In this document: piece after piece, positions 46,732 through 57,932 of the stretch
How positions within the stretch are numbered: position 1 is the stretch's first letter
Layout: each line of letters begins with the position of its first letter
Source of the DNA: Amyloporia xantha
Taxonomy: Eukaryota > Basidiomycota > Agaricomycetes > Polyporales > Adustoporiaceae
Length of the DNA stretch: 64,000 bases
Reading direction: 5' to 3'
NCBI GenBank assembly: GCA_036971615.1
Contig: JAYKKR010000039.1
Location: 1 to 64,000 of the forward strand
Made by a program: the position numbers and the translations under genes
Notes under the pieces: generated by a model
What the model saw: the letters and a program-made list of their open reading frames with translations, nothing else
Told to the model about the DNA's origin: nothing
The model's database searches: none

Positions 46732-48371
46732 ATGGTCCAGGTTAGCTCTGGTTATCGTTCTGCTCCGCCGCCTTTCGATAGGCAAGATGCGGACCTACTT
46801 CTACGTTCTTCAGACAAAGTCGAATACCGCGTATATCGTCCAATTCTAACACTAGCCTCCTCCGTATTTGAGACCATGCTCCGTCTACCCCAACCCACTA
46901 CCGATGGAGTAGAGTGTCGGGAAGGGATCGATGTTACGGAGGACAGTTCCACACTGGAGACGCTTCTGCGTGTATGCTATCCCATTGTGGATCCAGACAT
47001 CCGCACCATCGATCTTGTACGGACTGTATTGGAGGCCGCGACCAAGTATGACATGCCAGCAGTGATACCATTCGCAAAGCGTGCACTCGAGGACTTCATC
47101 ATCGAGAAGCCCTTGCATGTATATGCCATCGCCTGCCGGTACGGACTGGAGGAGACCGCTAGCATGGCCGTCATACAAATTGTAGAGCAGAGAACGGTAG
47201 TGGACGACGTGTATGTCGCTGAGCTCGAAGACTTACCTGCCGGCTGCTACCACCGACTTTGGATGTATCAGCGCTTACCGCGCAAAAAGACAAAGCCACC
47301 AAAGACCCGGGCCAATTTCGTTTTCTGTTCTCCCATCAATGTATCCACTGAAGGTGGATGGACATCCTGGATCACATCGACAACGAGCGAGATTAGCGAC
47401 ATACCCCCTCCCTTCAATGACTCAAATGCCGATGTTGTTATCATCAGTTCGGACGAGGTACATTTCCGGGTCTACAAAAATATCATATCGCTCGCCTCTC
47501 CTGTCCTCAAGGAAATGCTAGATGCAGAGTCCGCGAGCCGCGGTCGCACATCCAGCGAAACACATGTTGAAGAAGTGACTGAGCATGTGTCGTCCGTCCT
47601 ACATGTTCCCGAGAACAGCGGAACGCTCTTGCGACTATTGCAGCTTTGTTATCCTTCAGACACTCCTGAAATCGACACCGTGCATGCCAGTGTCTTAATA
47701 CCTGTGCTGAGTGCCACGAGGAAGTACAGGATAGAGAAGGCGACACGGATCCTTTCTCAAAGGTGGTCAGAGCTGACAACGTTGTCCCCTTTCCGTTCAT
47801 ACAGCCTTGCGGCATCATATGGCTGGAAGGAGCAGGCTGTGTCCGCGGCCAAACTGCTATTGTTGCGCGATTACGAGCAATTACGGAAGACATACGTACC
47901 CGAAATGGAGGCTACTTCCACAGGGCCCTATTTTCGGCTCTTGCAGTACCACAAAACTTGCGGGAAAGCAGCCGCTAGCCTCACTTCTGGGGAGTTGACG
48001 TGGGCCTCCGATCATTTGAAGGACGCCGTGAAATGTGTTCCTTGCAACACTCCGGTTCGGCCTTCGGGATTTGGCGGGGGGAAGTGGATTGATGAATATT
48101 TGTCCATCACATCAGGGCTTCTGAGGCAGCGGCCTTCCGGAACCGTGCTTGCCACTGAGCCTGTACTGGCGGCCATATTACGGGGTGCCAGTAACTGCAC
48201 ATATTGCAAACAACGCCTCAAGGAAATTCTATCGTTCAATGAGGCATTCAGTCGTGCGGTGGACGACGAAGTTGCCAAGGTAAGTCCGTCAAAGGCTCTT
48301 GTCAACAGATCATTGATATCAAATACTCTTACCAGATTGACCCAGAAATGCTTTTCCAGTCATGTACGTAG
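46732..48371 (+). CDS. Double BTB/POZ protein with C-terminal Cys-pair module
   Basis: BTB module 1 is at about residues 10-210 (SSDKVEYRVYRPILTLASSV) and module 2 at about 225-425 (SSDEVHFRVYKNIISLASPV). The C-terminal module is complete: CVPC near 433, a Trp (GKWIDEY), LRQRPSGTVL, CTYC near 488, and SRAVDDEVAK. Two exons: 46732-48279 and 48336-48371; the GTAAGT donor follows AAG and the 36-base last exon encodes IDPEMLFQSCT, total 527 residues. The unspliced frame stays open to 48600 but its translation after 48279 is unlike any paralog. The start has a strong Kozak-like context. Nearest relative is the 31.9 kb gene, about 15 kb away on the other strand. Confidence 0.88.
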
Positions 48372-48758
48372 TAGTGCACAAGACAATGCGAATCAAGTCG
48401 ACAGTGTGCTATCTTGGCGAGCATACAGGCCTAGCGTACGATGTGTATCGTCTCTGGAACAACAAACCCGCACACTGAGACGTCCGAGTCAGTTTCGGAC
48501 GCTCTGGTCTGAACGAAATTTGGGTGTACGTAGGTTGAGAATATCGCCGAAATATCCTCAACCATGTCGCGATAACCCCCAACCTACATTAACGATATAA
48601 GTCAGGCGTAGCTACGATCCTGACTCCTCCCGGAGTCCCTGGATATCTAATTACTCTGTATCTAACGATTGCTTAACCACTCTTATTATATAGTCTTTAA
48701 ATTTGATCTCAAGAGACATCCCATCGTAAGCGAGAAACGCAGGGCTTCCCCAGACTCA
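48372..48758. other. Intergenic between convergent BTB genes
   Basis: 0.39 kb. It is the 3' flank of both BTB genes and shows no domain-bearing frame, repeat or RNA feature. Confidence 0.45.
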
Positions 48759-49793
48759 TTAAATGTTCAATATAACCTAAAGAGAGCAAACGTGAGTATA
48801 GGGCTATTTGTAATGTATGACTGATAAGAACGTTCATACTTTTGATGTGACTTTGTCCACTTCTGCAGCGAGCAATGTAGTGAACTCCTGCATTTGCGAA
48901 AGAGCCGACTGTCTGCAGATATCGCAGGCCGTCGCTTCTTTCAGTGCGCAATCTGCTCCTGCTTCGATGAGTACTCGCCCGCACGGTCTCTCTCTTATAA
49001 CCGTTTTCATCCTTGCTATATGCTCCCACCACCACATGCTCGATGTACGGAACTGCGTCGCGCCTCCAGCCCGGGGCAAGACTTCTGAGGCCCGCGCACA
49101 AGTATGTCGCGGGTCGTCATCTAACCACACCCAATTTTGCTTGGCCAGCGATGCAAAACTGCAGAACGAAAAAAGGGAGCTCGCCATGGCGCTGCACTGC
49201 TGGTGGTAATGCAGTAGGGCAGAAAAAGCGGCCACTGACAGGGTGTCTCGCAGGTCGCGTGCGGATACATCCGAATCCCGTAGCGGATAGGCCAGAGAGC
49301 ATCTTGCTGCCATCCTCGCCTCCTCCTTGAGGTCGTACTCGAGCGCGATGCTATATATCTGCAGTGGCATTGTGGTCGCGAGGGCTCGCATCCGTATTCT
49401 CATCGCATCCACGACGCCATCCATGTCGTATTTCACCGCGGCCTCCAGAATGGAACGCAGCTCGGCCAGGGTGTTGATGTCGGGCTGCGGCAGCGGGTAG
49501 CAGATGCGCAATACCTTGTCAAGCGTATGACTGTCTTCCGCCATTGCGATGATCTCCAGACCATGCCTATACTCGCTGTCGCGGCGAGCCGCTTTTTCGT
49601 CCGCGGGGGGCTGAGGTAAGCTGAACATGGCCTCAAAGAAAGTGGATGCCTCTGCGAGAATGCGCATCCAAATGTGAAAATCCACCAGATCTGAAGAGCG
49701 CAAGATTATGTCGGCCGACGATTTGTCGAAAGGTGGTGATGCATCAGAGACGAGCGAGTTTGAGGGACATGTAAATTGTGACGTATGCGACAC
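48759..49793 (-). CDS. Single BTB/POZ protein with C-terminal Cys-pair module; 5' end unresolved
   Basis: One BTB module (SSDLVDFHIWMRILAEASTF and the following helical region, to about residue 205) is followed directly by the C-terminal module: a triple Trp, IRERPCGRVL, CDIC near residue 289, and the helix TLLAAEVDKVTSK. The first cysteine pair is reduced to a single Cys. No ATG is in frame before the BTB core: the frame opens at a GTG (49793), with a stop five codons further upstream. An upstream exon is therefore needed, or the 5' end has decayed; candidate exons I tested (49861-49915) did not splice in phase. At the 3' end a GTATGA donor (48839) and an AG acceptor (48777-48778) lead to a last exon VILNI, matching VVLNIM of the 56 kb paralog. 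Confidence 0.7.
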
Positions 49794-50266
49794 TGCCGTG
49801 ACCCGTCAGATATGCATCAATGAGTGTATTCACTCTGATTTAGTCGACTCACTCTCGGAGGGGGCTCAGTTGGAAGAGGACGTTGAGTACCACATCCGAC
49901 ATCCGACATCGACTTTTTAGCCTGCTCCGGCTTTGCATCGTGTATGGGCAGTTTAGCCAGCTGTTTCGGTCCAACGTCTTTACTCACCGAGGACGATCGG
50001 AAGCAGTTTAGCCAGCTTCGGCCATACTTGATAGTCCACCGAAGTACAGTAAGGGATCTCGATCATTGCCTCATGTTTTGTCCGATGAAACTACTTACAG
50101 GGGCGTTTGGAGCCATAAGTCACATTGATGCCCAGTTACAATTGCGCTGGCACAACATGTTGAACATGATATAAGATGAAACAAAACCTGAACAGGAAAA
50201 TACACCTGTGACCCATTCGAGGGAAAGCCTAAAAGCTACCCAATACTATAATATCCAGACATCGAA
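49794..50266. other. Intergenic
   Basis: 0.47 kb between the 5' side of the single-BTB gene and the 3' end of nitronate monooxygenase. A TTTAGCCAGCT string occurs twice (near 49952-49962 and 50007-50017). The missing first exon of the BTB gene might lie here. Confidence 0.4.
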
Positions 50267-51617
50267 CTACAGCTTGGCTTTCAACGTCACCTTTGCAGCA
50301 CCTTCTTGCAGAAGCTGCGCGGCGTCATTGACCATGTTCTCGATGATGACTCTGGCGGGTAATACGTCATTTATGAGTCCGGCGACTTGCCCCGTAAGGA
50401 AAGTGATAGCCTTCGCATGCTTCTCGGGGTGCTTGCGCATCTCCTCCTCGTGCGGGATGATTCCTTTCGACGTAAGCACTTGGATCTCCGCTTGCCGGTT
50501 GGTGTTCCTGGATACTCGAGTAAGCCTCGGGCAGACGGCCGTAACGCAGGACACACTCACCAGTCGTCCACGTACGCGTTTCGCACTATCCTTAGCGGTC
50601 GACCCGTAAAGATCACAGTTCTCGTAGTATCATCGATTCCGGCGCGCACTACGGCATCCTTGTGTGCCTTTGGTGCGCCTGCCTCCACGCTCGCTACGAA
50701 CCGCGTACCCACCCACACGCCTTGGGCGCCCCACATCAAGTTTGCCGCTAGCCCTCGCCCGTCGTATACTGCGCCTGCGCCGATGACATAAACGGGTTTC
50801 CCCGTCAGTGGTGACGTTTTCCCCTTGCATGCATCCACACATGCCGGGATGAGGATGGAGCACGGGACGTCGCCTGTGTGCCCACCTCCCTCACCACCTT
50901 GTGCACATATCAGGTCCACGCCCATGTCCAGCGCTCGGGCAACGTGCTTCGGGTGCCCGACCATCTATGAAACGCACAAGAGTCGGAGTCCAGGCGAGAC
51001 AGTTCCATACACTCAGAGATAAAACGCACATTCATAACAGGAATACCAGCGGCGTGCAGCTTCTCGACGACCCACTTGGGTGGAATGCCGACGGCACAGA
51101 CAAATAGAGCGGCCTTTTCATCGATGATGACGTCTATGAGCTCTGGCAGCTTTCCCTTCTGGTAGTCGTGCTGATAGCCACTAGATGAGCACACGATCGA
51201 AGACAAGTGCGGTACGAAAGCTGTAAGCACTCACGTTTGTCTTCCGCGCATTTCCACCAACCTGGGGAATTAACAGATCCACTCCGAAAGGAGCATTCTT
51301 GTCTTGAAGATCTTCTTTGACAGCTCGAATCTGGTGTTCCCATCTAGCGTAAGTGGCATGGCGAATTGTATGAAGATGGAGAAACGCACCTGCTGACGGA
51401 GAATCTTTGGTGTGTATCCATGCCCCCCTATCACACCCAGACCGCCTGCATTGGTGACAGCCGCTGCAAGCTCAGGGCCAGCAGCGACGTTCATCCCTGA
51501 TGCGGGTCAGGTTAGGTCAAGGTAAACACTCGTTTTTTCATGCGTGAACGCACCAGCCAGCAGTATGGGATGCTTAATCTTGAAGAGCTCCGTGATCGGT
51601 GTGCTGAGAACAGACAT
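50267..51617 (-). CDS. Nitronate monooxygenase (2-nitropropane dioxygenase family)
   Basis: FMN-dependent oxidation of alkyl or propionate-3-nitronates; a detoxifying TIM-barrel enzyme. About six exons: exon 1 (51617-51554) encodes the N-terminus TPITELFKIKHPILLAG, and exon 2 starts at 51496 with MNVAAGPELAAAVTNAGGLG, the FMN-binding start of the barrel. Later exons give NAPFGVDLLIPQVGG, FVCAVGIPPKWVVEKLHAAG, and CAQGGEGGGHTGDV containing the catalytic His. VIGAGAVYDGRGLAANLMWGA binds the FMN phosphate. The last exon (from about 50505) joins through an intron after VDDW. Length about 350 residues is normal for the family. No signal peptide. No neighbouring gene suggests a source of nitro compounds. 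Confidence 0.93.
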
Positions 51618-52247
51618 GGTGGTGGGATGTGTCTGTAGACACGTTCATTGTAAATCATGACCGTATATAAGAAATCAAAATCCGCAGGCGGTGGGTAATT
51701 CGAAGGGAAGCCACAGGGTGCACTCACCGGGCCAAGGCAAGAAACCGGCTATAGCTACGGGAAACGGTCACCAGAGCCTGCATGTGATATGAGTGCTCCG
51801 CCGGAGGCAGCCAACCTCCGACTCATGAGATAATCTGACATACGTAGTGCGCTAGTCTTCCGATTCAACTTCTGCTCGCCAGACCAGCTATGTCTGGAAA
51901 TATACTCAGAAATCAGCAAGGACGTCGACTGAGTAGTACTGCCAGCGTACAATGTCGGATGCTGCCCAAATTGAGACGCCCCAGTGGCAGTGCTGGATCG
52001 CGATCAGGTGAACGGTTTTTCGCACGCCACAGACGCGCCGCGACGCGTTGTCGCGCGACACGCCTAGCTTCGCACACTCAGATACTCTACAGATAGTACA
52101 ACCACAGATCTCACGAACTGGCTACATTCTTTCACTTGTCTCTGCATAGAGCAGGAGTGAGTGCACCCGCAAAATCTGATATTTTAGGTTGCTCGAGATC
52201 ACTTCAGGGGCATTAATGCGCCGCCCCACGCTGTGGACGGGACAACT
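51618..52247. other. Divergent promoter region, nitronate monooxygenase and RING gene
   Basis: 0.63 kb. Near 52021-52063 it holds CG-rich CGCGCCGCGACGCGTTGTCGCGCGACACG sequence containing an ACGCGT (MluI box-like) site. No gene seen. Confidence 0.45.
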
Positions 52248-53703
52248 ATGAGATCTCATTGTAGTATTTGCCTGGAGAATCATACTCTTGAACGATTTCG
52301 ATTTTTACCCTGTGGTGCGATTGCTCAGTATGTCTATATCGCTCCTATATTCATTGATGCATCATAGGACATGGATTCTGTCTTGCTTCCTTGCAAAAGT
52401 ACACGTCAACGCGCGGCAGGAAACCATGTCCTGTCTGTCGGGAGCCTTTCATTATTGAAGATGCACATTCTGTGTACATCCAACTCCCAGCCGCAGACGC
52501 TTACCCCACACAAGGGAATGCAGATGATGGATCAGCCAGTCAAATATGGTATTCCGTACCTGTGCTGAAACAAGCAGGCTTTGCAAGTGAAAGGATCAAG
52601 CAAATGGACAGCGGCAGCAGTGCAGATACTGTAAAAAGAGCAGCAGGCGAGATCCACAAGGTTGTAGAAGGTCTTGATGACCAGCCGTGTAACGTTGAGG
52701 TAGGCTCCATGGTCTTCATGCTACAACCACTATGATGAACATCAACCTCCTGTTTGTGAAGGCCCTTCTATCTGTGCTTGCAGACTTCTTGAAGCGCGCC
52801 TCGCCGGTGTTTAGTACTGTCCCAGCACAGAAGGAGGAGATCAAATTATTAAGAAGCAAATTGTGTACTGCAGCAGCAGAACAGCAGCATCTGCGCGAAG
52901 AGGGGGAGAAGGCGGGGCGAATAGCATTAGACGCCGTAGAGACAGCAGACAAAGCACGACGCGAACTGGTCAACATGAGAGAAGAGAATGACAGACTCAA
53001 AAAGCGTCTGGAAGCACAGACTAAAGACCACAACGAACAACTCGCGGCGAAAGCCATGGAAGCGACTGGATTGTGCAATACAATTCTTGCACATAAGGAT
53101 AAAGTGAGTAACATTGAATCTATCCGTTTTTAAGTGGAGCTATAACCTCGGCGTGTGATCATAGGAGGCAAAGCAGAAAACGAAGATTTCCGATCTTCGG
53201 CAGCAACTCGAGGAGAAGGACGCGACTATCAACAAAGTTCGTCAATCCGCCAATAGAATCGCCGACTTTTCAACGCCTAAACACTGGCAGGGTGCTCGAC
53301 AGCCCATCTCGGCATCCAGCACTCAGGTCGGTACTTGCTAAATGACCCATTATTCTCTACACTGTCAAATATTATCCCACAGCATCCGGAAACAATCGAG
53401 ACATATCCCGCTGATAACACTACTGAGAACGCAACAACCTTCGGCTCGGACTTAGAGCTGGATTATCTGGATCCTGGTCCATTACAACCGCTTCCTGCGC
53501 TTTCCCCCGCACCACGACATTCACCGCACGCTCTGTCGAGACCCATGTTTGGCACAGACTGGAATCTCAAACCGCCTCAAAAGCGTAAGCGCACAATACC
53601 ATCCGAGAAGCTCCCTCCCTTATTCCCGATTGTTCTGAACGAGAAGGGCCAGACGAAAGGGAGGGTGCAGCTAGGCTCGCGACAAAAGCTGAAGTTCAGT
53701 TGA
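52248..53703 (+). CDS. RING-finger/coiled-coil protein, variant RING
   Basis: Probable E3 ubiquitin-ligase-type protein. Five exons (52248-52314, 52368-52699, 52762-53103, 53165-53326, 53383-53703) join in phase to 407 residues. The N-terminal RING starts CSICLENHTLERFRFLPCGHGFC and ends CPVCREPF. The sixth zinc ligand, normally Cys in CGHxFCxxC, is Ser here (FCLAS). A coiled coil follows (about residues 150-290), then a disordered Pro-rich tail with a basic KRKR cluster that could be a nuclear signal, and a Lys/Arg-rich C-terminus. Intron 1 splits the Gly codon of PCG-H, the same position as in the two RING genes near 62-63 kb, so the three are likely paralogs. Whether the Ser variant still binds zinc is unknown. 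Confidence 0.82.
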
Positions 53704-54020
53704 CTATTGCGTTCCGTCATACTCCGTGCGTACCTGCACGAAGTCGACGGGGTCTTGATGGCGTGGTCACGCAACATACGTGTGCAACAGACGGTGTTAG
53801 CAAAGTTAGCACACGCCGAAGGTTTATCTTAAGAGGATGTTCAGACAGCGAAAATAGCATTGATAAAGGAACTTTCCGCCACATTTATGCAATATGATCA
53901 TGTCCAGTGTTTGCGATAGACAGCATGCCGACGGGGTATATAGTGGAGATGGAGAGAGAATATTAAGATAGATGTTTGTAGATGCAAATAAATGAGCGAT
54001 GGGAACATGCCGATCAGACG
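53704..54020. other. Intergenic between convergent genes
   Basis: 0.32 kb of 3' flank for the RING gene and the coiled-coil gene. Nothing recognised. Confidence 0.45.
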
Positions 54021-55737
54021 CTATGAGGACTCTTGTTGGGCATTGGGAGCTGACACAAGAGGGGAGGAACTGTCGGCACGCATGAGGCGGCGGAGACGTG
54101 CAAGGTCTTCTGCGAGAGATCTATCGCCACGATATTAGGTTGCATGGCATAAGGCTTGGGGGGCAGACAATACTATACCTTGCAGTGCGCCACGCTTCCT
54201 CGTTGTCCTTCCCCGACCTCTCCACCTCGACGCGCAGCTGCCCGATGTCCTCCCTGAAGCTGTCCTCCACCTCCTTCCGTATTCGATCGTTCTCCTCCTT
54301 CAGCCGCCTTACCTCTCCGAGCCCGGAGCCACCCTCCTCCCTCTCCCTCTGCAACTCCTCCACAAGCTTTCGATACCGCTTCCCCATCTCCTCCGCTTCG
54401 TGAAGGACCTTCTCCTCCCGCCGACGCATCTCTTCCCGTAGACTGTCCGTGTCGGTCTGGAACGATGCGACAAGCCCCTTCAGCGAGTCCCGCAGGACGG
54501 CGTACTCGCGCTCGGCCTTCTGCGAGCGCGCAGTGGCCTCCACGAGCGACGAGTCCATGTCTCGCAGCGACTTCTTCGAGGTCGTCGTCTCCAGCTTGAG
54601 CTGAGACTTCAGCGTGATGACCTCCGCTTCCGCTTTTCGCGCCCGCTCGAGCACCTTGTGCACAGCTCGGTCCTAATCATGCAACCTCCATACGAATTGA
54701 AGGACATACCTCCTGCAACAGCCGCTCCTTCCTCGCCACCACGTTGTTCAGTCCCTCGTTCTCCAGCCGCAGCCGCTCCCGCACCTCCTTCAGGTCCTCC
54801 GTCTGCCTCGTCAGCTGACTCACCTGCCGCTGGCTCACCCTGAGCTGCGCTTTCGTGTTCTCAAGCGCGTTCTTCGCATTCAGTACGCCCGCTTGCAGGT
54901 CTGCGAGCACCTTCGTCGTATTTCCGGGCGCAAAGGAACTGCGGCGGCTGGGCGACGTCGCAGGCGTCAGTGATGACGTTGACCCGCCAAAGTAGGGCGA
55001 CAATTGTGTACTGCTCGATTGCGAGCTGTCTTCGTGGCCTTCTTCCGCCAGAGCGCGCGCATTACCTACCAAGTGTAGGATTCAGACGCCACACCGGCAG
55101 GAACATACCTTTACTGACCTACTGATGACACCGGTATTCCTACGAACAGATTAGAATGCGACAGAGATAGACGTGTGATTAGTACATACGACTGAGTGTC
55201 CGCGTCGGGCTTGGGGCCCGCGTTCCGGACGCCGTTGGAATGCCCTCACGAATGCCGTTCTCCTCTCCAAACGACGTCCGTCTCTCGTCTCGCTTCGGTA
55301 ATGGAAGATTCGAATCTGGTCCGGCAAGTCCGTGCAAAACCTCGAAGCTATTGCGCCTCTGCATTTTCGTCGTATGTGTGTAAGAACTCGGCGGGCCCGT
55401 GGACTGTTCTAGCTCTAGTGGGGTGAGTGGAGGAGAGTTCATGATCCCTGGAGGCAGCGGACGTGGTCCGCGCAACAATGTATTCTCTAAAGTCTGGAGC
55501 TGGGCTTGCTGGTGTCTGATAGAGTGTTTAAGCGTGGACATATGATTCCGTATAGCCACTGGGAGCTCGGTCAATTGGAAGGTTTGAAACTAGCGGTGCG
55601 AACACACCTGTTTCGTCCGCTAACGTCACCACGGGACTTGAGGACCGTCCTGTGGAACGAATAGAGCTGCGGGAGGATGGGCGAGAACTTGGCCGAGGAG
55701 GAGAAAGGGGAGAGTTCAAGTACCCCGATGCAGACAT
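54021..55737 (-). CDS. Coiled-coil protein, She3-like
   Basis: Six exons (55737-55608, 55558-55190, 55139-55119, 55065-54710, 54654-54179, 54120-54021) join in phase to 483 residues. The N-terminus is Ser/Pro/Arg-rich and disordered (SPLSPPRPSSRPSSRSS). A first helical segment covers about residues 43-70. The C-terminal half is continuous coiled coil: NTTKVLADLQAGVLNAKNAL, then QTEDLKEVRERLRLENEGLN, RKERLLQEVLERARKAEAEV and a long charged coil to about residue 455. This layout resembles basidiomycete proteins annotated as SWI5-dependent HO expression protein 3 (She3), an RNA/myosin adaptor in yeast; I rate that name as moderate, since coiled coils resemble each other. Exon 3 is only 21 nt and is needed for frame. 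Confidence 0.75.
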
Positions 55738-56415
55738 TCACTCAGATTCGAAGGAACAGTCCCCAGTTCAAATTAGAGACGACGGGGTCGCGAGAATCAT
55801 GAAGCAGCAAGACGGCCAAGAAGGCGCTGAGAGATCTCAGTTCGTATTACACCAAGCAGTCTGAAGCTTGCAGGTGATAAGCTATATTGCAGACAAGATG
55901 ACAGTTATTGTTAAGTAGTGTTGCTTGTCAAGGTTTGATATCCAATCACACTGTCAGGGAAGCCCGGGAAGTGGTGATGACCGCGATCAGTGCCAGCAGC
56001 ACCCTGGGCCAATCTGGCTTGTGCATGTAAGGAATATATCTTCATTCCAGCAGCTTGCAACTGAGTTCACCCGACACATTAGACATCGCTGTACGATGAA
56101 CATTCTCCCGGCTACTTCTACGCGATGTGTTTGCTCTTCCATGTCGAAGTCGCGGTAACAGTCCGATGCGGCAATCTCATCTAGTGTTTTCCGAGTCACG
56201 TGACATAAATTTCATCGTCGCGGCTGTTTCAGCTAAAGCTGTCTCCAGACTCTCCACTGACACTGAAAGGATCGAGTAGACGAGTAGAGCTTGTCACCTT
56301 TCAAAATCATAAGTATACCGTGTCTCATCTTACATCATCTTATCCTGTGGACCACGCCGTGCGACAGATTTTGATAAGTACCGAGGTACGTGCGCGCATT
56401 TTGTATAGCTCTCTA
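55738..56415. other. Intergenic, promoter of She3-like gene and 3' flank of BTB gene
   Basis: 0.68 kb. It contains the CACGTG palindrome at 56195-56204. Open frames of about 70 codons (55652-55864, 55925-56158, 55987-56199) overlap on opposite strands and show no domain. Confidence 0.45.
56195..56204. promoter_or_regulatory. GTCACGTGAC palindrome (bHLH-type site)
   Basis: A perfect 10-bp palindrome around CACGTG, about 460 bases upstream of the She3-like start. It matches the RTCACRTG consensus known for Cbf1-type bHLH factors. Binding is inference. Confidence 0.4.
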
Positions 56416-57443
56416 CTACATGATATTTAATACAACCTGTGACACAGTGGGGATGAGTACATACTTAGACTAGATGATGATTGAATTCATACCTCGGAAG
56501 TGACTCTGTCTACCTCAGCAGCAAACACTGCCGTAAATCTCCTCATGTGGTCCAAAGCATATTCTTTGCAGTATTGACATGCCATCGCAGCTTTCACTGC
56601 TTGGTCCGTCTGACCGGCGGAAGAGATCGTTTTCCCGGTTGGATTCTCCTTCAACAAGTCTGCAGAGCGCTGCATATGCTGCTTCCACCACTGCCGTGGT
56701 ACACGCAGGATAAAGTTGTCCTTCAAGAAGCATCCCAGCGGTTCACCGGCACATATCGAACAGTTTATAAAGGTCCAATTATCGTCCGCGTCTATCCATT
56801 CATAATCCGTGTTCAGAGCAACCGCCACCTCGCTGCACTGCTTTTTGTAATCCAGTAATCGAAGATAGGCACCCGCACTGATGTCCTCGATTTCAGGCCC
56901 GTAGGTCTCCTCTGTCGTGCGATTAAGGAAATGCCTTGCCGCTTCTCTTGTTTCATTCTCCATCTTGTAGAGCAACGCAATCGCGTATGCTCTGACTGGT
57001 GAGTCCTCGGCGAAAATGCGCAGGCGCTCCTTAAGAATTTCCAGAGGCCCCTCCATCAGAAACTTCTTCGCGGCATCCAATAACGGGCGCAGCTCATCCA
57101 GATATTCTATAGCTGGATTGCGGACGGGATAGCAGAGGCGGAGTAGCGTATCGATAACTTGGCTATCTTCCGACATCGATACGACGGGCAATTCATCTGC
57201 AAGGTCTTTGGCGCTATGCAAAGTCTTGTTTGGTTGGGGTAGACTGAAGAGATCCTTGAAGAAAGGGGAGGCCTCCACTAGGATGCTCTTCCAGACGTGG
57301 AAGTTCACCAGGTCGCAGGAACGGAGCACAACATCTCCTCTATCAAACGGCGGAGTGGCCTCTTCGAATCGGTTCAACCCGCAAGATGGAGGGGCCTTCG
57401 CATCAGGATCCATCACTGTACCAACGTGAGCTGTCGTCAACAT
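56416..57443 (-). CDS. Single BTB/POZ protein with C-terminal Cys-pair module
   Basis: One BTB module (SCDLVNFHVWKSILVEASPF, about residues 28-215) joined directly to the C-terminal module: CSIC near 228, PRQWWKQH, LLKENPTGKTI, CQYC near 288 and the helix FAAEVDRVTSE. The start is the ATG at 57443. The first exon (57443-56493) ends at a GTATGA donor after GAG; an acceptor at 56437-56438 leads to VVLNIM and a stop at 56416-56418, giving 323 residues. The unspliced frame stops two bases into the intron. The last exon matches VILNI in the 48.8 kb gene. The adjacent 58 kb gene is its closest relative, indicating tandem duplication. Confidence 0.86.
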
Positions 57444-57932
57444 GTACGTGCGCTGAACTTACTTGATAACCAAATATCTAATGTTCAAACGTTCAAGGCT
57501 TGAGCGCTTGAGCTTCAAGTTGAATGCTAGCGGGCAGGCGTGAATTCACTCATTACATAATAATTTGCCGCTTTCTCGATAAGCACCCACGACCAAGCGT
57601 CAACGTCCAGAATTTGATGAAGCATTGCAACTGTCTCATTCCGAAAGTTGCTTGATTTGAACCCGCATGCATATGGGTCCTCTTCCTGTCTGTCTAGCAG
57701 TGAAACCACGTTAAATTAATCCCCATATTCTGTGAAGTCGCACTTTTTGGGCTTGCTCTTGGACTAGAGAATTCGCCGTGCATACCACTAATCTTAGGCA
57801 GTTATCCTCCTAATACTCAATTTCCGATCATTGCTAGCTGACCATGGCATAATGCATCTTAGATGTTTATCCTTCCTCATAGGCTCAATACGTGCGTGGC
57901 ATTGTTTAGTTGGTACTACGTGGTAATGGTCG
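57444..57932. other. Intergenic between tandem single-BTB genes
   Basis: 0.49 kb. Near 57483-57528 is a run of TTCAA, CTTGAG and TTGAA units forming overlapping imperfect inverted repeats, 40-85 bases upstream of the 57.4 kb BTB start. No gene seen. Confidence 0.45.

Noticed and set aside
48280..48600. C-terminal extension of the 46.7 kb BTB protein by read-through
   Set aside because: A consensus GTAAGT donor at the conserved position and a 36-base last exon like that of the 25.6 kb paralog make the spliced form more likely.
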